Assembly (NCBI GenBank): GCA_903895005.1
Contig: CAITSH010000101.1
Location: forward strand, 1 to 8,536
Origin: an uncultured Pseudomonadota bacterium
GTDB taxonomy: Bacteria; Pseudomonadota; Gammaproteobacteria; Burkholderiales; SG8-39
Length of the DNA: 8,536 bases
Direction of reading: 5' to 3'
A program made the position numbers and the translations under genes. Each line of letters opens with the position of its first letter. Positions within the stretch are counted from its first letter, which is position 1. The notes beneath the pieces were generated by a model. That model was not told the origin of the DNA. It saw nothing but the letters and a program-made list of their open reading frames with translations, and did not search any database. Positions 1 to 6,741 of the stretch are shown one piece after another.

Positions 1-1
1 C

Positions 2-106
2 GAGTGTATTCGAATTGTCGCCAAGCGTCATCCCGTCCAATATGGGATCTACGCGGGTTCAATACGAGATCAACGCGGTACCGGCCGTTTCGGTCCATTG
101 ACATAA
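2..106 (+). other. possible C-terminal tail of an upstream gene, frame undecided
   Basis: Two plus-strand frames stay open from the left edge. One ends at TGA 99-101 and the other at TAA 104-106. Either could be the last 32 to 34 codons of a gene that starts outside the window. Neither translation resembles a family I recognise, and codon use does not clearly favour one. If one is real, its stop lies within about 20 bp of the cupin gene start, which would suggest co-transcription. It is equally possible that this is only the cupin gene's promoter region. Confidence 0.2.
46..78. repeat. pair of 11-bp imperfect direct repeats upstream of the cupin gene
   Basis: GATCTACGCGG at 46-56 recurs as GATCAACGCGG at 68-78, with 10 of 11 bases identical. 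The start-to-start distance is 22 bp, about two helical turns, so both copies face the same side of the DNA. They lie 42 to 74 bp before the cupin start codon. This spacing suits a tandem regulator site, but with only two copies, and coding sequence possible here, chance is not excluded. Confidence 0.25.
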
Positions 107-119
107 AAGCGAGGTGTGT

Positions 120-956
120 ATGGCCATTACATTCAACCAAAGCACGGTTGCGCCCGAGCAAGCGGGCAAGGGCGTGAACAGCCAGCCGTTGCTTACCGAG
201 GCGCGTGTCCCGGGTATCCGTTTCCGGCTGGAGCGCCTGACGCTCGCCGCCGGTGCGGCGCTGGACATCTCGGTCCCCGCGACGGATTTTGCCTGGTTTC
301 AGATTCTCTCCGGTGACGCGACGCTCTTGCACGACGGCACCTCCGAGGTACTGGCGGATGCCCATGTCGCCTTCCTGCCGCCTGGGTTCAGTGGACGGCT
401 TTCCAGTGGCGTCGGTACGACATTGTTGCTCGCGCGCGTGCCGGACGCCGCGCAACTTGACGCGGGCTTTGCGGCACAGCAAGCCGCGCTCCGCATCATC
501 GACTGGACGCGCGAGCCGGTTCTGCAGTCTGAACACGATGCGCGCAAGCGAATCTACCTTGTCACGCCGAAGCTTTTCAATACCAAGGCCATCAAGGGCG
601 AAATGATCATCTATCCGCCCGGTACCGAAGCGGCCAATCACCATCATGAGGGCGCCGCGCATTTTATGTACATACTTGCAGGGCGCGGGACCTGTTATGC
701 CAACGAACAGCCCTTCGCGGTGCGCTCGGGTGACATCGTTTATTACGCCGACAGCGAGCGCCATTACCTCAGAAGCGATCCCCATGAGGAGATGCGTTTT
801 TCGGAGTTTTTTGTTCCGGGCGTTTACAAGACGGTCTGGGCGCAAAACGCGAATATCTGCACCTGGCTTCCGGCGGGAACGAATATCCGCGGTGAAAAAC
901 CCTCGCGGGAAATCGCGGCACACAGCTCGGCCCTGCCCACACCCCTCGACGTTTGA
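120..956 (+). CDS. two-domain cupin (bicupin) family protein
   Basis: This is a 278-residue cytosolic protein with no signal peptide or membrane segment. It has two cupin beta-barrels, at about residues 30-110 and 155-240. The second carries the metal site: cupin motif 1 reads G168, five residues, H174-H175-H176, four residues, then H181 where the consensus has glutamate, and G188. Motif 2 begins at G204 and supplies H215, but lacks its usual proline and glycine. The expected metal ligands are therefore all histidines. The first barrel keeps the proline-glycine turn (FLPPG at 85-89) but lacks the histidine cluster, so it is probably structural. The ATG at 120 is preferred because GAGG at 111-114 lies 5 bp before it; a GTG at 114 would overlap that site. 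The layout resembles ureidoglycine aminohydrolase and related bicupin enzymes, but the substrate cannot be named. It converges on pqiC and stands alone on its strand within the window. Confidence 0.85.
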   Translation: MAITFNQSTVAPEQAGKGVNSQPLLTEARVPGIRFRLERLTLAAGAALDISVPATDFAWFQILSGDATLLHDGTSEVLADAHVAFLPPGFSGRLSSGVGTTLLLARVPDAAQLDAGFAAQQAALRIIDWTREPVLQSEHDARKRIYLVTPKLFNTKAIKGEMIIYPPGTEAANHHHEGAAHFMYILAGRGTCYANEQPFAVRSGDIVYYADSERHYLRSDPHEEMRFSEFFVPGVYKTVWAQNANICTWLPAGTNIRGEKPSREIAAHSSALPTPLDV

Positions 957-1024
957 GATTTAAGCCTTGAGATCGAGGCGATTGTGAACGGCGTAGGTGC
1001 GCAAAGTCCTCCTTCGCCCCTTGA

Positions 1025-1051
1025 GGCCGCCGCGCATAGTTGAACGCGGCC
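1025..1051. other. weak inverted repeat between convergent genes
   Basis: GGCCGC at 1025-1030 pairs with GCGGCC at 1046-1051 across a 15-base loop. It sits in the gap between the ends of the cupin gene and pqiC. No run of T follows in either direction, so it is not a convincing intrinsic terminator. No better terminator candidate is visible in this gap. Confidence 0.2.
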
Positions 1052-1068
1052 CAGTCGCCTTGCTCGAC

Positions 1069-1698
1069 TCAGCGAGACTGCTCGTCTACTGTCCGCGCAA
1101 TCTCCCTCGCCAGAGTCGCAACGGCACGTGACTGCGCGGCAACGAGTGCCTCGAGCGTATCGGCGTTCGCGGCCTCGGTAATGCTGCTGCTCTGTGTGAG
1201 GGCCTTGGCCCCGGCATTGCCGCGCAGCGACCATACGGCCTCAAGTATGGCGCCGCGGCCGGGCTGGGCTTCAAAGCGCTGCACATCGACGCTGAGTTTC
1301 CAGGCGGCATTGTCGGCGCCAGCAGCGCGAACCAGTACCGGCGCGCCGCCGAGCGCGGCGCGCATTTCGGCGGCGAGCACCAGCGCGAAGGCGTTTCTCA
1401 GCGGCTCCGCCCAGCGCGCGTGCTCGTTCACGCTGAGCGAATTTTCACCGGTGCGCAGAACCAGCTGCGGGCGGTCCACGGATTCGGGCAGTGCGATGCC
1501 GGTGAATTGAACGCTGCGGGCTGTCGCTGTCGCAGGGGTCTGTGCCGCGACGCCACGGCTGGTCGCAGGACCCTGCAGCGTGAAGTAGCGCACTGGCGGG
1601 GAGCTCCCGCACGCGCCAAGCAGCACGGTGGCAGCGAGCGTGGTCGCGGCGATGCGCAAGCGTGTGCAGCCCCTGATGTTTTGGCGCTTGAGGCTCAT
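1069..1698 (-). CDS. pqiC: PqiC-type outer-membrane lipoprotein (ABC-type transport auxiliary lipoprotein family)
   Basis: This 209-residue lipoprotein is the third component of the PqiABC lipid-transport system. In the known system PqiC sits at the inner face of the outer membrane and docks the PqiB tunnel. The N-terminus is basic (K4, R5, R9, R13, R15), followed by a hydrophobic stretch (about 16-28) and the lipobox LLGAC with the lipidated cysteine at C30. The residue after the cysteine is Gly, not Asp, which fits outer-membrane sorting. The mature part shows family features: a YFTL strand (38-41), the VDRPQLVLR segment (74-82) and W97-AEPL, which introduces a long helix. It is slightly longer than E. 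coli PqiC (about 187 residues). The start codon lies in an ATGA overlap with the pqiB stop, so it is translationally coupled as the last gene of the operon. Confidence 0.9.
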   Translation of the reverse strand: MSLKRQNIRGCTRLRIAATTLAATVLLGACGSSPPVRYFTLQGPATSRGVAAQTPATATARSVQFTGIALPESVDRPQLVLRTGENSLSVNEHARWAEPLRNAFALVLAAEMRAALGGAPVLVRAAGADNAAWKLSVDVQRFEAQPGRGAILEAVWSLRGNAGAKALTQSSSITEAANADTLEALVAAQSRAVATLAREIARTVDEQSR

Positions 1699-3356
1699 TG
1701 CTGTTTTCCCTTGATGATGGCTTCCGGTTGCCTGTCGAGCATGTCGGCTAGCGAGCGCACTGCTTGTGCCGCTCGTGATACTTCGTGCGCTGCGTCACGC
1801 ACATCGGACATGACCGGTGAATCGGCGGCGAGCGCCTTGCCGGCGGTGCCCATGGTTTTTTCGGCGCCCTCGAGCGTACGTTGCAGCGATTGCAGGCTGG
1901 ATTTGAGCTCGGGGGCGAGTTCCCTGTCAAAGCGGGTCAGTATGTGGTTCAAATTTTCCATGGTTTGCTGCAGGGTGCTGCCGATTTCCTCGAATTTCAC
2001 CCCCGACAGGTTTTTTACGATCACCTTGAGCGAGCGCTGCAGGTCGTCGAAGTCGCCGCGCATTGCCGGCAGTTCTGGCGGCACCTGCTTGGGGTCGATA
2101 CGGTGTGGTTTTGCATCCTTGAAAAAATCCAGGGCCACGTAGAGCTGCCCGGTAAGCAGGTTGCCCGAGCGCAGCTGCGCGGAAAAGCCGCGCTTGAGCA
2201 TGGCATTGACCAGGCCTTGCTTTACCCGCTGCGCGTCGGTCAAACCCGCCTCCGCCCTGCGCGTGCCCCTGTTTCCGGTATCGGCCTTGTTGTTCACGAC
2301 ACGAATGCGCTCCGGGTACAAGGCAACGTAGACCGGGTAATTGAACCAGTCGCGCACCGGGTCGTATTCGATATTGATCGCCAGCACTTCGCCGACCACG
2401 ATGCCGCGAAAATCCAGGGGCGCCCCCGCTGCAAGCCCGCGCAGGGATTCCTTGAAGTTGATCACATAGACCTGCATTTCGCCGTCCGGGGCCTTCATTG
2501 CCGTTTCACGATCGCGATGCAGCACGAATCGCGTATCGGCTGCTGCCGGCTTTTCGGCCGCCTCGTCGAAACCGATATTCGCGGGTGGTGTTTCAAACGC
2601 GAGGCCGCCCACCAGCACGGACATCATTGACTGGGTCTGCAGGCGCACACCGTTGGTGTCCAGCGTGAGATCGATTCCGCTGGCGTTCCAGAAGCGTGTG
2701 CCGGAGGTCACGTAACGGTCGTAGGGGGCCTGGACGAACACTTTCATGCTGATGCCCGCGCCGTCCTTGTCGAGCTCGTAGGAATCGACCTGCCCGACTT
2801 TCAGGCGGCGGTAGTAGATGGGCGAGCCGACGTCGAGCGAGCCAAGGTCGGGTGCGTTGAGCCGGAACGAGCGCCCGGGGAGCTTGTTGGTAATGACCGG
2901 CGCCACGTCGAGCCCGGTGAACTGGCTGGAGGGCGTGGCGGATTTTCCGGCATCGACCTCGATATGCGCGCCGGCAAGCAGGGTGCCCACGCCGCTCAAC
3001 TGTCCGCCGGAGAAACGCGGACGCACCACCCAGAAACGCGAATCTTCCACCAGCAGCGGGACGGCATCGCGCGAAAATTCGGCGGTCACCTCGACGCGGC
3101 TGCGATCGGACGACAGGCGGACCTTTTTAACGAGGCCGATATTCACGTCCTTGTAGCTGACATGGGTCTTGCCCGCCTCCAGCCCCTCGGCCGATTCGAA
3201 GCTGATGGTGACAGTCGGGCCGCGCTCCATCACGGCGCGCACCGCCAGCCAGCCGCCCACGAGGGCCGCGGTCAATGGGATAAACCAGATCAGGTCAAAG
3301 CGCAGCCGTCCGCGGCGCTTCACGCGGGCTTCGGGGATTTCAGGAGTATCGGGCAT
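1695..3356 (-). CDS. pqiB: PqiB, MCE (MlaD) domain intermembrane transport protein
   Basis: This 553-residue protein is close to the length of E. coli PqiB (546). It is anchored in the inner membrane by one helix (about residues 22-42) after a basic N-terminus. Three MCE/MlaD domains follow at about 45-137, 160-257 and 297-412; E. coli PqiB also has three. In the known structure these stack as hexameric rings, and the C-terminal helices form a needle-like lipid tunnel towards the outer membrane. Here residues 430-545 are predicted to be long amphipathic helices rich in leucine at heptad spacing, matching that coiled-coil tail. The first MCE domain has the typical FESAEGLEAGKTHVSYKDV signature (53-71). 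The start overlaps the 3' end of pqiA by 17 bp, and AAAGGA lies upstream of it within pqiA, at slightly long spacing. The stop overlaps pqiC by 4 bp. Confidence 0.95.
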   Translation of the reverse strand: MPDTPEIPEARVKRRGRLRFDLIWFIPLTAALVGGWLAVRAVMERGPTVTISFESAEGLEAGKTHVSYKDVNIGLVKKVRLSSDRSRVEVTAEFSRDAVPLLVEDSRFWVVRPRFSGGQLSGVGTLLAGAHIEVDAGKSATPSSQFTGLDVAPVITNKLPGRSFRLNAPDLGSLDVGSPIYYRRLKVGQVDSYELDKDGAGISMKVFVQAPYDRYVTSGTRFWNASGIDLTLDTNGVRLQTQSMMSVLVGGLAFETPPANIGFDEAAEKPAAADTRFVLHRDRETAMKAPDGEMQVYVINFKESLRGLAAGAPLDFRGIVVGEVLAINIEYDPVRDWFNYPVYVALYPERIRVVNNKADTGNRGTRRAEAGLTDAQRVKQGLVNAMLKRGFSAQLRSGNLLTGQLYVALDFFKDAKPHRIDPKQVPPELPAMRGDFDDLQRSLKVIVKNLSGVKFEEIGSTLQQTMENLNHILTRFDRELAPELKSSLQSLQRTLEGAEKTMGTAGKALAADSPVMSDVRDAAHEVSRAAQAVRSLADMLDRQPEAIIKGKQQ

Positions 3357-4707
3357 TGGTCAGTCCATCCTTTGGTTCGGTCTCGCTTGCATCCGCGTCC
3401 TTTTCGTCCTGCTTTTCACCTTCGTCCCAAATGAGCCGCGGGTCAAAGCGCAGGGTCGCCAGCATGGTCAGCACTACCACACCGCCGAAGGCTACGGCCC
3501 CCGGTCCGACGTTGATTGTTGCTAGCGCGTCTATCTGAACAAGGGCGGAGAGGATTGTCACGACATAAATATCCAGCATTGACCAGCGGCCTATCACCTC
3601 GAGAGCGCGATAAAGGCGAGTGCGTGCTTGCCGGTACTGCGTCCAGCGCAGTCGTGCCGCGAGCAACAGCCCGGCCAGCATCAGCAGCTTGAACAGTGGA
3701 ACGGCGATGCTCGCCACGAACACCAGAAGTGCCAGCGGCCAGGAGCCCGATTCCCACAGGAAAGCCACACCGCTCAGGATGGTATCGCGTTGCGAGCCGA
3801 ACATTGAGCCTGTTTCCATGATGGGTAGCAGGTTGGCCGGAATGAACAGTATGGCCGCGGCAAGCAGCAGCGCCGCACTCGCCGCAAGACCGCCTGGTTC
3901 GCGCGTATGCAGTGGCGTTGCGCATCGTGCGCAGGTGGGTTGTTGTGCGTGAACGGGCGTAGGGCCGAGCAGCCCGCAAACATGGCAGGAAGCCAAACCG
4001 GCCGCTGCGGCTGAAGATGCCAGGTGTGACCTTGCGGCCGTCGGTAATGACTGTCTGCGCACCGGCAGCGCGGCCCAGAGGTTGCGTATGCTCAGCGTGT
4101 AGGAGAGCGCTGCGAGCAACACCATCAGCGCGGCATAGGCCCACAATGCGATGCCGGCGGTCAGTTCGGCGACATGGCCGAGTTTGACTATGGACACCAG
4201 CACCCCGAGCATGAACACCTCAATCATGCTCCAGGGCCGCGCCTGCAATAGCAGACGCAGTACTGCAGGCAGGTGGCGCAGTGCGCTAAGCGGGGAGCCA
4301 AGCCTCAGGTAAAGGAGCAACGCGCCCCAGAACAGCACCTCGATCGCGGGGAGGATCACCGTTGTTATGCAAACCAGGATGGACACGAGCATCATGTCCT
4401 GCTGCCACAACAGGTGCACCGCGCCGAGCAGCGTGCTGTCGTTCCGATGCCCCTGTGCGTCGATGGTTGCGATTGGAAAGGCGTTCGCAATGATGAGCAC
4501 GATACCGGCCGCAAGTGCAAGGGCCAGAGTGTGGTTGAGGCTGGCGTGGTTGACGCGATAAATGCGTGCGCCGCAGCGCGGGCAGCAGACGGCATCGGCC
4601 CCGGCCGGGGGGGCGGGGGTACTCGCCGGATCGTAATGGGGTAGCGGGTCACGCAGCAACAGGTCGCATTCGTGACAGGCGATAAGGCGGCCGGCGTGGT
4701 CATGCAT
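3340..4707 (-). CDS. pqiA: PqiA, inner-membrane component of the Pqi lipid-transport system
   Basis: This 455-residue polytopic protein is built from two homologous halves. Each half begins with a cytoplasmic zinc-ribbon-like element made of two CxxC pairs: C11/C14 with C42/C45, and C241/C244 with C259/C262. Each is followed by about four membrane helices (about 58-80, 105-135, 160-180, 186-208; and 273-295, 322-350, 376-392, 402-418). The family hallmark appears once per half: PWSMIEVFMLGVLVSIVKL (158-176) and RWSMLDIYVVTILSALVQI (374-392). The C-terminal tail (428-447) is strongly acidic. It is somewhat longer than E. coli PqiA (about 417 residues), partly from a proline/alanine-rich linker between the first two CxxC pairs (about 27-38). 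The start at 4707 is the only good one in frame, though no strong ribosome binding site precedes it. It is the first gene of pqiABC and lies 69 bp downstream of a binding-protein remnant on the same strand. Confidence 0.95.
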   Translation of the reverse strand: MHDHAGRLIACHECDLLLRDPLPHYDPASTPAPPAGADAVCCPRCGARIYRVNHASLNHTLALALAAGIVLIIANAFPIATIDAQGHRNDSTLLGAVHLLWQQDMMLVSILVCITTVILPAIEVLFWGALLLYLRLGSPLSALRHLPAVLRLLLQARPWSMIEVFMLGVLVSIVKLGHVAELTAGIALWAYAALMVLLAALSYTLSIRNLWAALPVRRQSLPTAARSHLASSAAAAGLASCHVCGLLGPTPVHAQQPTCARCATPLHTREPGGLAASAALLLAAAILFIPANLLPIMETGSMFGSQRDTILSGVAFLWESGSWPLALLVFVASIAVPLFKLLMLAGLLLAARLRWTQYRQARTRLYRALEVIGRWSMLDIYVVTILSALVQIDALATINVGPGAVAFGGVVVLTMLATLRFDPRLIWDEGEKQDEKDADASETEPKDGLTNARYS

Positions 4708-4776
4708 GGCGCGTGCCGGCCGGCGGGTACCCTGTGGCCCTTTGGTCGTAATCGGAGCGGAGCACGGATCGGTGCA

Positions 4777-5141
4777 TTATCGGTCGGTGTCGTTCGACAC
4801 CGCAAGGCCGGGAATGCGTGTGCGCTCGAGCAACTTGCTTACGAACCCGTTGGCACGCACATCGGCGATAAAACGGTTGAGGCCAGCCATTTTTTGTCCT
4901 CGCCCTTGCTGGTCACCACGAACTGCGCGACCATCAGGAAATTGTCGGGCAGCGGGCGCAACTTGCCGCCCGGGGCGTCGGCGGTGGTCTTGGCATCGTG
5001 GAGGTTGGCGCCGTATGCGTCGACCTGCGCGGGCTTTTTTTGCAGTACCAGCGTGCGCGCATGCCCGATGTTTGCGCTGAACATGATTTGTTGCGTCTGC
5101 CCGAGCGTCTCCGCGACCGTGGGTCCGGATTGCTGCAACAT
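4777..5141 (-). pseudogene. C-terminal remnant of a periplasmic solute-binding protein, frameshifted
   Basis: As sequenced, an ORF starts at ATG 5141 (AAAGGGA a few bases upstream) and ends after 100 codons at 4839. Residues 1-84 look like the second half of an ABC-transporter or SBP_bac_3-type binding protein, with the markers QVDAYGANLHDA (39-50) and GGKLRPLPDNF (58-68). After the run of six A at 4890-4895 (minus strand) the frame stops making sense. The -1 frame then continues the family pattern (GLNRFIADVRANGF, then a helix and RIPGL) to TAA at 4777-4779. One extra A would give a single 121-residue product. Even then it lacks the N-terminal lobe and signal peptide; a complete protein of this family has about 250 to 280 residues. 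Nothing upstream in any minus frame supplies the missing half. A decayed gene is the best reading. Sequencing error at the homopolymer could explain the shift but not the missing N-terminus. Confidence 0.7.
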
Positions 5142-5226
5142 GGTGGTTTCCCTTTGGCTTGTCGTTTTTTTTCGCACGGTGAGAGACGCGGGATGTTTCG
5201 CTGTCGTGGTGGCCCTTCGTATTCCG

Positions 5227-5232
5227 ATTATA
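5227..5232 (-). promoter_or_regulatory. perfect -10 hexamer facing the binding-protein remnant and pqiABC
   Basis: On the minus strand this reads TATAAT, identical to the sigma-70 consensus -10. No good -35 box lies 16-18 bp upstream (AGGCGC at 17), and there is no extended -10 TG. Transcription would begin near 5220, about 80 bases before the remnant's ATG. Since no clear terminator separates the remnant from pqiA, this could also be the operon's promoter. Confidence 0.4.
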
Positions 5233-5272
5233 GGTGCATGAGTGCGTGCGCGCCTTTGATCGGTGCGGCCGC

Positions 5273-5278
5273 TATACT
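5273..5278 (+). promoter_or_regulatory. candidate -10 box for the EamA transporter gene
   Basis: TATACT matches five of six consensus -10 positions and lies 64 bp before the transporter start. The nearest TTGA-like hexamer (TTGATC, 5256-5261) is only 11 bp upstream, too close to serve as -35. The call rests on the -10 alone. Confidence 0.35.
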
Positions 5279-5284
5279 GCTTCC

Positions 5285-5350
5285 ATGCTGATTCGCGCAA
5301 AAAACGCTGCACTCGGGGGCGGCCTCGGCCGGTGGCTGCGCCATGGCTGA
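5285..5350 (+). other. possible 21-codon upstream ORF overlapping the transporter start
   Basis: An ATG at 5285, immediately downstream of the TATACT box, opens a 21-residue frame rich in Gly, Arg and Leu. Its TGA is at 5348-5350, so it overlaps the first 8 bp of the EamA gene. This geometry would allow translational coupling. There is no obvious ribosome binding site at the expected distance, and the ATG lies almost at the predicted transcript start, so translation is doubtful. Confidence 0.2.
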
Positions 5351-6287
5351 ACTGCCGGAGGGGACGCGCGGGCGGGCCCCCGCTTTGAAGACAGGCTTGT
5401 CCCCGGCGCATCGTGGCGCCCTGTTTCTCGCGGTGACGGTGTGCGGCTGGGGACTTACCTGGCCGGTCAACAAAGTCATCATGGAGAGCATGTCGCCGTA
5501 CTGGATGTCGGCATTTCGCGCCGCCATCGCCACCACGATGCTGCTCGCCGTCGCGCTGCCGCGCGGCAGGATGGTCGTGCCCACGCTCCAGGATATACCT
5601 GTGGTGTTGAGCATCACGCTGCTGCACATGGTGGGTTTTGCCGTGCTGGCCTCGGTGGGCCTGCAACTCGTGCCGGTCGGTCGTTCGGTCGTACTCGCCT
5701 ACACGACGCCGCTTTGGGTGCTGCCGGGCGCGGCACTGTTCCTCGGAGAACGACTGACCCCGCGCCGTGTGCTGGGTGTGGTGCTGGGGATGCTTGGGCT
5801 GGCTTTCTTGTTCAATCCCTTCGCGTTCGATTGGAGTGACCGCGATGCGTTGCTGGGGCACGGGGCGTTGCTGCTTGCGGCGCTGCTATGGGCGGCGAGC
5901 ATCCTGCATAACCGCGGGCACAAGTGGCGCGCCACGCCCTTCGAACTGGCACCGTGGGAAATGATGCTGGCTACGCTGCTCCTGCTGGTCATCGCGCTGA
6001 TATCCGATTCCTGGCACGCTATTGCGTGGGATACAAAACTGGTGCTGCTGTTGATAGTCTCGAGCACGGTCGGATCCGCCCTCCCGTTTTGGACCATCGC
6101 CATGGCCGGTCGCAACCTGCCTGCGCTTAGTGTGTCGATGGGTTTGCTGGTTTCCCCGGTGATCGGCATTCTCGCCGCAATCATCGGGTTAGGCGAAGCA
6201 CCGGAACCGGCGGTGATGGTGGCCTTGCTGCTGGTGATTGGCGGAGTGGTGCTGGGGACAATGGGGCGGGGAGATAAAAGTGCCTAA
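5343..6287 (+). CDS. EamA/DMT-family inner-membrane transporter
   Basis: This 314-residue membrane protein has the two EamA repeats of the drug/metabolite transporter superfamily and about ten hydrophobic helices. Repeat 1 spans about residues 25-157 and ends with the typical YTTPLWVLPGAALFLGERLT segment (120-139). Repeat 2 spans about 170-306, with MGLLVSPVIGILAAIIGLGE at 266-285 in the equivalent place. The WGLTWPVNK stretch (36-44) in helix 1 is also typical. The family exports or imports small metabolites such as amino acids, but substrate cannot be read from sequence. The ATG at 5343 is preceded by GGTGG at 5331-5335, a suitable distance. It is divergent from the binding-protein remnant and convergent with the response regulator, so it appears to be transcribed alone. 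Confidence 0.92.
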   Translation: MAELPEGTRGRAPALKTGLSPAHRGALFLAVTVCGWGLTWPVNKVIMESMSPYWMSAFRAAIATTMLLAVALPRGRMVVPTLQDIPVVLSITLLHMVGFAVLASVGLQLVPVGRSVVLAYTTPLWVLPGAALFLGERLTPRRVLGVVLGMLGLAFLFNPFAFDWSDRDALLGHGALLLAALLWAASILHNRGHKWRATPFELAPWEMMLATLLLLVIALISDSWHAIAWDTKLVLLLIVSSTVGSALPFWTIAMAGRNLPALSVSMGLLVSPVIGILAAIIGLGEAPEPAVMVALLLVIGGVVLGTMGRGDKSA

Positions 6288-6318
6288 CAGTGCCCGAGCC
6301 TTGGATCAATGTCTACAG

Positions 6319-6337
6319 CCGGCGCGTCTCATGCCGG
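6319..6337. terminator. weak hairpin between convergent genes
   Basis: CCGGC at 6319-6323 pairs with GCCGG at 6333-6337 over a 9-base loop, within the 63-bp gap between the ends of the transporter and the response regulator. No T run follows directly; the nearest plus-strand T-rich stretch starts about 13 bp later. It may serve as a bidirectional pause or terminator, but the signal is poor. Confidence 0.2.
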
Positions 6338-6350
6338 GACTGCATGCCTG

Positions 6351-6737
6351 TTATTTTGGCTTCTTCTTGTTCGCCGTACGCAAGGCAGCGGCAATCGCCT
6401 CGAGCAACTCTTCGCTAGAAACCGGTTTGGTGAGGTAAGCCACCGCACCGAGTTGCATGCCGGTTACGTAGCTCTCATCGTCCTTGCGGCCGGTCAGCAG
6501 GATCACGGGAACATCCCTGGTGGATTCGTCACGCTGCAAGACTTCTAGTAATTCGAAGCCACCCATATAGGGCAGCGAGATATCCGACAGGATCAGGTCC
6601 GGGACGTTGTCGATGATGGCGCGAATGCCCTCGGTCGCATCGGCCGCAGCGCGCACTTCGTAACCCGCTGCACGCAGGTGCATGCGCAGCGTGTCGCGCA
6701 GCGAGTTGTCGTCTTCGAGAATTACAATGGATGACAT
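6351..6737 (-). CDS. single-domain CheY-like response regulator
   Basis: This 128-residue protein is one receiver domain with no output domain. All phospho-switch residues are present: the acidic pair D9/D10 after the first beta strand, the phosphoacceptor D52 in LSDISLP, T82 in ILLTGRKDD, and K104 in the YLTKP loop. Y101 occupies the aromatic switch position. The C-terminus ends in a short lysine-rich tail (NKKKPK). Stand-alone receivers act by docking on partner proteins or as phosphorelay intermediates. The start lies 4 bp after the dehydratase stop on the same strand, with GGTAAG at the end of that gene as a possible ribosome site, so the two are probably co-transcribed. No histidine kinase is in the window, so the input signal is unknown. 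Confidence 0.93.
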   Translation of the reverse strand: MSSIVILEDDNSLRDTLRMHLRAAGYEVRAAADATEGIRAIIDNVPDLILSDISLPYMGGFELLEVLQRDESTRDVPVILLTGRKDDESYVTGMQLGAVAYLTKPVSSEELLEAIAAALRTANKKKPK

Positions 6738-6741
6738 CGGC

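Noticed and set aside
1881..2630. 249-codon plus-strand open frame opposite pqiB
   Set aside because: It is an antisense shadow of the MCE-domain gene with no domain features of its own.
3443..4144. 233-codon minus-strand frame overlapping pqiA in another frame
   Set aside because: It is rich in Arg, Thr and Ala with no family signature; the pqiA frame carries the paired CxxC sites and both hallmark motifs.
4608..4619. G-rich run in pqiA as a possible frameshift site or quadruplex
   Set aside because: The frame is intact on both sides and the run encodes a proline/alanine-rich linker, which is normal in GC-rich genomes.
5142..5861. Long minus-strand open frame antisense to the transporter, continuous with the binding-protein remnant
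   Set aside because: Its translation is low-complexity (rich in Arg, His, Gln) and matches no family, while the opposite strand encodes a clear EamA protein. Only the part from 5141 downwards is supported.
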